From the NCBI GenBank assembly GCA_028724485.1, contig JAQYCY010000086.1, positions 1 through 6,119 of the forward strand: DNA of 6,119 bases, in the 5' to 3' direction. Below are positions 1 to 5,792 of this stretch, in pieces. A model generated the notes under the pieces. It did not search any database, was not told where the DNA came from, and was given only the letters and a program-made list of their open reading frames with translations. Positions within the stretch are counted from its first letter, which is position 1. Each line of letters begins with the position of its first letter. Origin of the DNA: CAG-917 sp028724485 (GTDB taxonomy: Bacteria; Bacillota; Clostridia; Christensenellales; CAG-917). Made by a program: the position numbers and the translations under genes.

Positions 1-96
1 TTTCTAAGCGATTATGCAAAATAAATACCGGCGACAACGATTTGTTCACTTGCACGGCGACCATACAATGCTTTCTCGGCAATTATACAAAATAAA
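1..96. repeat. Imperfect direct repeat pair, offset 71 bases
   Basis: Bases 1-25 and 72-96 match at 21 of 25 positions (TTTCT, then ATTAT, then CAAAATAAA). The first copy starts at the window edge, so its full length is unknown. On the minus strand the second copy contains TATAAT (82-87) and the first CATAAT, with no convincing -35. Similarity beyond base 96 is weak. No gene is seen between 1 and 276. Confidence 0.5.
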
Positions 97-151
97 GCAT
101 AGAATAAACGCTAAGTAAATTTAACGTAATCGACGGCGGAAAATAAACATA

Positions 152-177
152 AAAACAGCCGCCATCACGGCTGTTTT
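152..177. terminator. Second intrinsic terminator
   Basis: AAAACAGCCG (152-161) pairs perfectly with CGGCTGTTTT (168-177) around the six-base loop CCATCA. T-rich tails occur on both strands. It may back up the gyrA terminator, or end a rightward gene left of the window. Confidence 0.8.
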
Positions 178-190
178 ACTGTTTTGTTAA

Positions 191-221
191 AAAAGACTCA
201 CGGTTTTTCCGTGAGTCTTTT
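191..221 (-). terminator. gyrBA intrinsic terminator, bidirectional
   Basis: A 13-base-pair perfect stem (191-203 with 209-221) has a five-base loop. On the minus strand the stem ends in a run of six T. It starts 55 bases after the gyrA stop. The A/T tails on both sides mean it could also stop transcripts arriving from the left. Confidence 0.9.
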
Positions 222-276
222 ATTTGTTAGACTTTATTGGTTAGTCTTTAACTATTAAGTTAGCCAAACATTTAAT

Positions 277-2862
277 TTACTCTTCGCTATCTCCGTTCGT
301 TTCGGCTTCTTGACCGTTGACGGAGCTTTGTTCGTCTTTGACGTTTTGCTCGACTTCGGCGGCGGATTGAGCGTCAATCGGATTGCCGTTTTCGTCAAGT
401 TCTTCTTCGTCTTCGTGCGGAGTCAACGCTATGCTCATAATACTGCTGTCGTCTTTAAGGCGCATTACTCTGACGCCCTGCGTATCTCTGCCGAACTTTG
501 AAATTTCGTCCGCTTGCATTCTTATTATGATGCCGCCGTCGGTTATAATCATAACGTCCATTTCAGGCGGCAAGACTTTAAGTCCGACAAGTTTGCCCGT
601 CTTTGCGTTGAACACGCCTGCCTTTACGCCCTTGCCCGCTCTGCCTTGAATAGGATAATCTTTATATTCGCTGCGTTTTCCGAAACCGTTTTCGGTTATC
701 GTCAAAATTTCTTCGCCCTCTTTGAGAACCGCTATATCTACGACTTCCTCGCCGTCTTTAAGCGAAATACTCTTTACGCCCATTGCGGTACGACTTGTAG
801 GACGGACGTCCTCTTCGTTAAAGCGAATACAGTTGCCGTTTGTCGAGCCGACCAAAATTTCGTCATGACCGCTCGTGAACGTCGCGCCGATAAGTTCGTC
901 CTGCTCGTTAAACGTGATTGCTATTTTTCCGTTTTTCTTTATCGAACGATATTCTTCGAGCGTAGTCTTTTTGATAAGTCCGAGCTTCGTTCCCAAAAGA
1001 AGATAGCCTTCCTGTCCTTCGACAAACGGAAGCATAGTCGTGACTTTTTCTCCCGGATTAAGCTGCAATAAGTTGACCATAGCTCTACCTCTTGCAGTCC
1101 TTTGCGCTTCCGGAATTTCGTACGCTTTGAGCGAGAACACTTTGCCGTAATTGGTGAAGAACAACAAATCGTCGTGCGTGTTCGTTGTGTACATACTTTC
1201 GACAAAGTCTTCTTCTTTTGCCTTGTGTCCCGTGATGCCCATGCCGCCGCGGTGTTGGCTCTTGTATTCCGCAACAGGAAGACGCTTTACGTAACCTGCG
1301 TGCGTAAGAGTAACGACGACGTCCTCTTTTTCGATAAGGTCGGCAATGTCGATATCGCTGTAATCATAGCTTATTTCCGACTTTCTCGGCGTTGCGTATT
1401 TGACTTTGATTTCGGTCATTTCTTCGATGATGATTTCTTTTACCGCATCGATAGAACCCAAAATTCTCTTATACTCTGCAATTTCCTTATGCTTTTCTTC
1501 AAGCTCTTCCTGAATTTTTTCGACTTCCAAAGAAGTGAGTCTTTGAAGTTTCATTTCAAGAACGGCGTTTGCTTGTTTTTCGCTGAGCAAGAACCTTTCA
1601 ATAAGTTTTGCTATTGCGTCGTTTTTATCTTTCGATTGCTTAATCGTTTCGACTACTTCGTCGATATTGGCAAGCGCTATCGCCAAACCTTCCAAAATAT
1701 GCGCGCGCTCTTCCGCTTTTTCAAGGTCGAATTTCGTGCGGCGAATGATGACTTCTTCTTGGTGAGCAATATAACATTCGAGAACTTCTTTTAGGTTGAG
1801 TATTTTCGGAACGCCGTCAACCAAAGCAAGAAGTATTATACTGTTTGACACCTGCATTTGCGTTTGCTTGAAAAGTGTGTTCAAAACGACTTGCGCGTTT
1901 GCGTCTTTCTTCGTTTCGATGACGATACGCATACCCGTTCTGTCCGTTTCTTCGCTGACGTCGGCAATGCCCTCGATACGCTTATCCCTTACTTGATCGG
2001 CAATCGTTTCGATAAGTCTTGCCTTATTGACCTGATAAGGAATTTCCGTAACGATAATTTTGCTCTTGCCGTTCGGCATCTCTTCTATTTCGGTTTTCGA
2101 CCTTATAATCGCCGAGCCTTTGCCCGTTCTGTAAGCCTTACGAATCGAGCCGCGTCCGAGTACTATTGCGCCCGTCGGATAGTCGGGAGCAGGAATATAT
2201 TCGATAAGTTCGTCAACCGTCATTTCCGGATTACGCATAAGCGCAATCGTTGCGTCTATGACTTCGCCGAGATTGTGAGGCGGTATGCTTGTTGCCATAC
2301 CGACTGCAATGCCATCCGAACCGTTGACTAAAAGGTTAGGAAACCTCGACGGCAAAACGGTAGGCTGCATACGCGTGTCGTCAAAGTTAGGATACATATC
2401 GACGGTGTTTTTGTCGATGTCTCTTATCATTTCGGCGGCGATTTTGCTGAGCCTTGCTTCGGTATAACGGTATGCCGCAGGCGGATCGCCGTCAACCGAG
2501 CCGAAGTTTCCGTGCCCGTCTACAAGCGGACAGCCGATTGAGAAATCTTGCGCAAGTCGAACGAGAGCGTCGTAAACCGAGCTGTCGCCGTGCGGGTGAT
2601 ATTTACCCAAAACGTCACCGACGATAAGCGCGCATTTTCTGAACGGTCTGTCGCTGAACAAATTGAGTTCGTTCATCGAATATAAAATTCTGCGGTGAAC
2701 GGGTTTAAGTCCGTCACGCGCGTCGGGAATAGCTCTCGATACGTTGACGGCCATAGCATAAGCTATAAACGACTTTTTAAGTTCGCCGTCAATCTCAACG
2801 GGTTTGACGTTGGATTTTTCTAAGTCTTCTATATAATTTCTTTCTTTTTCTTGCTTAGCCAT
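277..2862 (-). CDS. gyrA: DNA gyrase subunit A
   Basis: This is the DNA-breaking and wrapping subunit of the cytoplasmic type IIA topoisomerase gyrase, which uses ATP to add negative supercoils. The 861-residue protein is complete. The N-terminal winged-helix/tower part covers about residues 30-500, with the GDVLGKYHPHGDSSVYD quinolone region at 82-98 and catalytic Tyr133 in AAYRYTEAR (E. coli Tyr122). Ser94 and Asp98 match E. coli Ser83 and Asp87, so the usual resistance positions are wild type. Ile185 is the DNA-bending isoleucine (E. coli Ile174). A charged coiled coil lies near 445-468. The C-terminal beta-pinwheel (about 513-815) begins with the GyrA box QHRGGMG at 536-542, which argues for GyrA over ParC. 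The tail from about 816 is strongly acidic. The ATG is fixed by GGAGGG at 2867-2872, 11 bases after the gyrB stop. Odd points are Leu79 and Gly110, where relatives usually have Arg. Terminators follow the stop codon. Confidence 0.98.
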   Translation of the reverse strand: MAKQEKERNYIEDLEKSNVKPVEIDGELKKSFIAYAMAVNVSRAIPDARDGLKPVHRRILYSMNELNLFSDRPFRKCALIVGDVLGKYHPHGDSSVYDALVRLAQDFSIGCPLVDGHGNFGSVDGDPPAAYRYTEARLSKIAAEMIRDIDKNTVDMYPNFDDTRMQPTVLPSRFPNLLVNGSDGIAVGMATSIPPHNLGEVIDATIALMRNPEMTVDELIEYIPAPDYPTGAIVLGRGSIRKAYRTGKGSAIIRSKTEIEEMPNGKSKIIVTEIPYQVNKARLIETIADQVRDKRIEGIADVSEETDRTGMRIVIETKKDANAQVVLNTLFKQTQMQVSNSIILLALVDGVPKILNLKEVLECYIAHQEEVIIRRTKFDLEKAEERAHILEGLAIALANIDEVVETIKQSKDKNDAIAKLIERFLLSEKQANAVLEMKLQRLTSLEVEKIQEELEEKHKEIAEYKRILGSIDAVKEIIIEEMTEIKVKYATPRKSEISYDYSDIDIADLIEKEDVVVTLTHAGYVKRLPVAEYKSQHRGGMGITGHKAKEEDFVESMYTTNTHDDLLFFTNYGKVFSLKAYEIPEAQRTARGRAMVNLLQLNPGEKVTTMLPFVEGQEGYLLLGTKLGLIKKTTLEEYRSIKKNGKIAITFNEQDELIGATFTSGHDEILVGSTNGNCIRFNEEDVRPTSRTAMGVKSISLKDGEEVVDIAVLKEGEEILTITENGFGKRSEYKDYPIQGRAGKGVKAGVFNAKTGKLVGLKVLPPEMDVMIITDGGIIIRMQADEISKFGRDTQGVRVMRLKDDSSIMSIALTPHEDEEELDENGNPIDAQSAAEVEQNVKDEQSSVNGQEAETNGDSEE

Positions 2863-2873
2863 TTTTCCCTCCG

Positions 2874-4808
2874 TTATACGTCAAGATCTTCGACGAGTTT
2901 TGCGTTCTCTTCGATAAACTGGCGTCGAAGCTCTGCGTCTTCTCCCATAAGAGTACTGATAATACTGTCCGCTTCGATAGCGTCTTCCATAGTGACTTTC
3001 AAAAGCGTTCTCGTTGCAGGGTTCATAGTCGTTTCCCAAAGCTGGTCGGCGTTCATTTCACCAAGACCTTTATAACGCTGAGTGTCCCATTTTATATTGT
3101 TTTGTTTCAGTTCGTCCGTATAGTTTTTAAGCGATTCGTCGTCATAGAAATACTTTTCCGTCTTATTCGTCTTAACCTTGTAAAGCGGCGGTTGAGCAAT
3201 GTAAACGTGACCGTTTTCGATGAGCGGACGCATAAACCTGAAAAAGAACGTCAGCATCAAAATTCTGATGTGCGAGCCGTCAACGTCGGCATCCGTCATA
3301 CAAATAATTCTGTTGTAACGCAATTTCGATTCGTCGTACTCTTGATGTATTCCGCAACCGAATGCCGTTATCATGGCTTTTATTTCTTCGTTTTCCAAAA
3401 CTCTGTGAAGTCTTGCCTTTTCGACGTTCAAAATTTTGCCTCTGAGAGGAAGTATTGCCTGAAAACGTCTGTCACGACCTTGCTTTGCCGTTCCGCCTGC
3501 GCTGTCGCCCTCGACGAGATATATTTCGCAAAATCTCGGTTCTTTGTCTGTACAGTCGGCAAGTTTACCGGGAAGCGTCGTCGTTTCGAGCGGACTCTTT
3601 CTTCTTGCAAGCTCTCTTGCGTTTCTTGCCGCTTCTCTGGCTCTTTGAGCGGTTATCGTCTTCATAATAAGCTCTTTGGCTTCTCTCGGATGTTCTTCGA
3701 GATAAGTTCCGAAACCTTCCGTTATCGCTTTAGACACAATCGTTCTGACAGCGCTGTTTCCAAGTTTTGTTTTCGTTTGTCCCTCGAACTGCGGATTGCC
3801 GAGTTTTACGGATATAACCGCCGTAATACCTTCACGAGTGTCTTCGCCGCTGAGTTTGTCGTTCTCTTTCAAAATGCCTTGCTTTCTGCCGTAATCGTTT
3901 ATACATTTTGCAAGCGCGGCTTTAAAGCCCTCGAGGTGCGTGCCGCCCTCCTCGGTGTTTATGTTGTTTGCAAAGGTAAGCACGGTTTCGGAATAGCTGT
4001 CGTTGTATTGGAACGCTATTTCCGCTTCGTAACTTTCCTTTACGCCTTTTGTTTCCTCGGTGTAGCTTTTATCGAAATAAATGACTTCGGGAAAAACCGT
4101 TTCTTTGTTCTTGTTAAGGCTTTCGACAAACGAAACTATTCCGCCTTCATAACAGAAAAGTTCCGACTTAGGCGGCTCGAGCCTGTTGTCGACAAGTTGA
4201 ATTTTTAGTCCTTTGTTAAGGTAAGCAAGTTCACGAAGTCTTGCTTTCAACGTATCGAAATTAAATTCGAGCGTTTCGAAAATTTCGCTGTCGGGATAGA
4301 ACGTGATAGTCGTTCCCGTTTCGGTCGTTTCACCCACAACTTGCAAATCTCTTTGAGGCACACCCCTGTTGAAGATTTGCTTATGAATTTTGCCGTTTTG
4401 TCTGACTTCTACTTCAAGCCATTCGGAAAGAGCGTTTACGCATGATACGCCGACTCCGTGAAGTCCGCCCGAAACCTTGTAACCGCCATTGCCAAACTTG
4501 CCGCCTGCGTGAAGTTTCGTCAAAACGACTTCGACAGCCGATTTGCCTTCGCTCGGAATGACACCCGTCGGAATGCCTCGTCCGTTGTCCTTGACTTTTA
4601 TTGCGCCTTCGCTCGTTATTTCGACTGTGATAAACGTACAGTAGCCCGCCAACGCTTCATCGATACTGTTGTCGACTACTTCCGTAACAAGGTGATGCAA
4701 ACCTCTGACGTCTGTAGAGCCGATATACATACCGGGTCTTTTTCTTACGGGTTCAAGTCCTTCAAGAACCTGAATGTCCGATTCGTTATAGCTGTGTTCT
4801 ACGCTCAT
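2874..4808 (-). CDS. gyrB: DNA gyrase subunit B
   Basis: This is the ATPase subunit of gyrase and the partner of the downstream gyrA product. It is complete at 644 residues, the common length in Gram-positive bacteria, without the long C-terminal insert of E. coli GyrB. The GHKL ATPase domain (about 10-225) has the catalytic base Glu43 and Mg-binding Asn47 in EVVDNSIDEA, Asp74 in DNGRGIP, and the glycine-rich lid GGLHGVGVSCVNALS from 114. The transducer domain contains QTKTKLG (344-350), whose lysine contacts ATP phosphate in the family. The TOPRIM domain has EGDSAGG (Glu433) and DADVDGSHI (Asp506, 508 and 510), the metal site used in DNA cleavage. The C-terminal QRYKGLGEMN motif (577-586) and the KILNVEKA stretch support GyrB rather than ParE. 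Lys143 stands where E. coli has the aminocoumarin contact Arg136; no resistance can be claimed from that. The start is supported by GGAGG at 4814-4818, five bases before ATG. It is the first gene of the gyrBA operon. Confidence 0.98.
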   Translation of the reverse strand: MSVEHSYNESDIQVLEGLEPVRKRPGMYIGSTDVRGLHHLVTEVVDNSIDEALAGYCTFITVEITSEGAIKVKDNGRGIPTGVIPSEGKSAVEVVLTKLHAGGKFGNGGYKVSGGLHGVGVSCVNALSEWLEVEVRQNGKIHKQIFNRGVPQRDLQVVGETTETGTTITFYPDSEIFETLEFNFDTLKARLRELAYLNKGLKIQLVDNRLEPPKSELFCYEGGIVSFVESLNKNKETVFPEVIYFDKSYTEETKGVKESYEAEIAFQYNDSYSETVLTFANNINTEEGGTHLEGFKAALAKCINDYGRKQGILKENDKLSGEDTREGITAVISVKLGNPQFEGQTKTKLGNSAVRTIVSKAITEGFGTYLEEHPREAKELIMKTITAQRAREAARNARELARRKSPLETTTLPGKLADCTDKEPRFCEIYLVEGDSAGGTAKQGRDRRFQAILPLRGKILNVEKARLHRVLENEEIKAMITAFGCGIHQEYDESKLRYNRIICMTDADVDGSHIRILMLTFFFRFMRPLIENGHVYIAQPPLYKVKTNKTEKYFYDDESLKNYTDELKQNNIKWDTQRYKGLGEMNADQLWETTMNPATRTLLKVTMEDAIEADSIISTLMGEDAELRRQFIEENAKLVEDLDV

Positions 4809-4867
4809 TTTTGCCTCCGCTCGATATTTACGATTTTAAACGTTATTTTTCCGTTTTTATATCCTGT

Positions 4868-4876
4868 TTATCCACA
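4868..4876 (+). promoter_or_regulatory. Consensus DnaA box
   Basis: TTATCCACA is an exact match to the strong DnaA binding site. It sits inside a dyad, TCCTGT (4862-4867) and ACAGGA (4874-4879), separated by six bases. It lies in the gyrB leader, about 60 bases before the gyrB ATG. A TTTTGCACT one-mismatch site at 4889-4897 and TTTTTCACA at 4973-4981 (fits TTWTNCACA) have the same orientation. It could be a regulatory site for gyrBA or part of a replication origin. Confidence 0.55.
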
Positions 4877-4897
4877 GGAACTTTACACTTTTGCACT

Positions 4898-4977
4898 ATT
4901 TCTAATGTATATTTATATATATTATAATTTTTATATTATATATAGATAAAATGATTATAATAAAAAAAATTTTTTTT
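4898..4977. other. Extreme AT-rich stretch, possible DNA unwinding element
   Basis: Only four of these 80 bases are G or C. The stretch includes alternating TA runs (4908-4944) and ends with the perfect A8T8 palindrome at 4962-4977, which should bend DNA. DnaA-box-like sites lie on both sides. It contains the candidate gyrBA promoter, so promoter AT-richness alone could explain it. Confidence 0.4.
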
Positions 4978-4982
4978 CACAA
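4954..4982 (-). promoter_or_regulatory. Candidate gyrBA promoter
   Basis: On the minus strand TTGTGA (4977-4982, four of six to TTGACA) is followed after exactly 17 bases by TATAAT (4954-4959). The start would fall near 4947, giving a leader of about 140 bases before gyrB. The spacer is almost entirely an A8T8 tract. Other TATAAT words on the same strand (4935-4940 and 4921-4926) have poorer -35 partners, so the exact start is uncertain. Confidence 0.4.
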
Positions 4983-5051
4983 CAAAATACGACTCGTTTT
5001 TCAAAATATTTTTTATTCTTTCCGATTTTACTATCTCTTTTTATAGTTTTT

Positions 5052-5060
5052 TGTTATAAT
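5052..5060 (+). promoter_or_regulatory. Extended -10 promoter for the small ORF and lipoprotein
   Basis: TGTTATAAT is a perfect extended -10 element (TGN followed by TATAAT at 5055-5060). I see no good -35 at 16-18 bases upstream (about 5031-5038), which extended -10 promoters can tolerate. The predicted transcription start is near 5067, directly at the ATG of the small ORF and about 105 bases before the lipoprotein ATG. The region is AT-rich, so a chance match is possible. Confidence 0.45.
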
Positions 5061-5067
5061 TTGTTTC

Positions 5068-5175
5068 ATGGATTCCTTTATAAACCGAATCGAAAATTTT
5101 TCAGGTGATAATTTCACGTTTTCGAGCTTTTCTCGGCTCGAACGGTTTTTATTGCAAAAAGGAGACGCGCTATGA
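5068..5175 (+). CDS. Possible 35-residue small ORF overlapping the lipoprotein start
   Basis: An open frame runs from ATG at 5068 to TGA at 5173-5175 and shares the four bases ATGA with the lipoprotein start, the usual sign of translational coupling. The peptide begins MDSFINRIENFSGDN and ends RFLLQKGDAL. It has six Phe and five Ser, no signal peptide and no membrane segment. I do not recognise it. No Shine-Dalgarno sequence precedes the ATG. The ATG lies eight bases after the end of a TGTTATAAT extended -10, so a transcript from that promoter would be leaderless or nearly so. A 35-codon open frame can occur by chance, so the case rests on the precise ATGA overlap and the promoter spacing. 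Alternatively, this stretch is only the 5' untranslated leader of the lipoprotein mRNA. Confidence 0.4.
   Translation: MDSFINRIENFSGDNFTFSSFSRLERFLLQKGDAL
5117..5153 (+). terminator. Possible attenuator hairpin in the lipoprotein leader
   Basis: TTCGAGC (5121-5127) pairs with GCTCGAA (5136-5142) across an eight-base loop. CG at 5117-5118 can add two pairs with CG at 5143-5144 after a two-base bulge. The run GTTTTTATT follows directly. This resembles a weak intrinsic terminator and lies inside the small ORF, just upstream of the lipoprotein ribosome binding site. Translating ribosomes would disrupt it. Confidence 0.3.
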
Positions 5176-5576
5176 GGTTTAAACGCCGTTTTGCCCTTTT
5201 TGTTTCGATTTTATTTTTAACTTTTTTGATTTTCACTCTTTCCGCTTGCGACAACAACAATCAATCGTCATCGAAATCTCAATCGCAAAATATGTACGTT
5301 TCGGGAAAGATTTTTTGCAAAAATGTCCCCGTTCCTGACGTTTCGATTTTAGTCGACGGCGAATCGGTTTCCTCGAGCAATGAAAGCGGAAGTTTTTATT
5401 TGAAAAACTTGAAAAAAAACTCGGAAATTTCTTTTGCTCTTCAAGGCTATTCTTTCATTCCCGACAAAATTGTCGTCATCGCAAGTAAAAGCGATTACGT
5501 CATTTCGTGCGTAAATACGACAGCTCCCGACGCCGCATACAGATCAAGCGAACCTTTTGCCGTTGTCATCGGATAG
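5172..5576 (+). CDS. Small predicted lipoprotein with one carboxypeptidase-regulatory-like beta-sandwich domain
   Basis: This is a 134-residue exported protein of unknown role. It starts with a basic n-region (R2, K4, R5, R6), a hydrophobic core at about 7-22 and a lipobox LSAC at 23-26, so Cys26 should be lipidated and the mature protein anchored on the outer face of the cytoplasmic membrane. Residues 27-40 are a flexible Asn/Ser/Gln linker. Residues 42-103 follow the pattern of CarboxypepD_reg / transthyretin-like modules: VSGKI, then PVPDVSILVDG, then ESGSFYLKNL, then ISFALQGYSFIP. Such modules usually serve as structural or binding spacers in surface proteins and rarely stand alone. The short tail (about 113-134) has no recognisable motif. 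The ATG is preceded by GGAG at 5161-5164 at good spacing. It overlaps the stop of a possible upstream small ORF by ATGA. It is divergent from gyrBA with no evident functional link. Export is well supported; the domain call is from pattern recognition only. Confidence 0.85.
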   Translation: MRFKRRFALFVSILFLTFLIFTLSACDNNNQSSSKSQSQNMYVSGKIFCKNVPVPDVSILVDGESVSSSNESGSFYLKNLKKNSEISFALQGYSFIPDKIVVIASKSDYVISCVNTTAPDAAYRSSEPFAVVIG

Positions 5577-5761
5577 CTAATTTGCCCCAAAACACCGTTT
5601 GCACTTATAGCCCGATATGTTAATTTAAAAACTCACGATATATAATCACGCCGCTATCGGCATTATTTTAAATTTTTGATTCAAAACAGCCAATCTGCCG
5701 ACCCACAAGTCAAAAAGCCGTTATATTGCATTACGCGCCATTATTTGACGGTCAAAATGAA
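5577..5761. other. Non-coding spacer after the lipoprotein gene
   Basis: There is no supported gene on either strand. The only structure seen is a four-base-pair hairpin GCCG-CTAT-CGGC at 5650-5661 followed by ATTATTTTAAATTTTT. This is too short for a confident terminator but could end some lipoprotein transcripts. The longest ATG-started frames here are under 20 codons and lack ribosome binding sites. Confidence 0.6.
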
Positions 5762-5792
5762 AAAACGACGAATTTCCGTTCCGTCGTTTTTA
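5762..5792. terminator. Intrinsic terminator downstream of the lipoprotein gene
   Basis: AAAAACGACG (5762-5771) pairs with CGTCGTTTTT (5783-5792) around an 11-base loop, followed by ATTTTTC. It is about 185 bases after the lipoprotein stop. The A-tract on the left makes it potentially bidirectional. The right arm is also the beginning of the tandem repeat array. Confidence 0.75.

Noticed and set aside
2551..2600. Quinolone resistance mutation in gyrA
   Set aside because: The key residues Ser94 and Asp98 (E. coli Ser83 and Asp87) are wild type.
310..4208. Long plus-strand open frames opposite gyrA and gyrB
   Set aside because: They are antisense shadows of two unmistakable conserved genes, without ribosome binding sites or recognisable domains.
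277..4808. Topoisomerase IV (ParC/ParE) instead of gyrase
   Set aside because: The GyrA box QHRGGMG with a full C-terminal pinwheel, the QRYKGLGEMN motif and the gyrB-gyrA order all fit gyrase.
4862..4879. LexA/SOS box reading of the dyad (CTG...CAG)
   Set aside because: CTG at 4864 and CAG at 4875 are separated by 8 bases, not the 10 of the enterobacterial site, and the GAAC-N4-GTTC Gram-positive form is absent.
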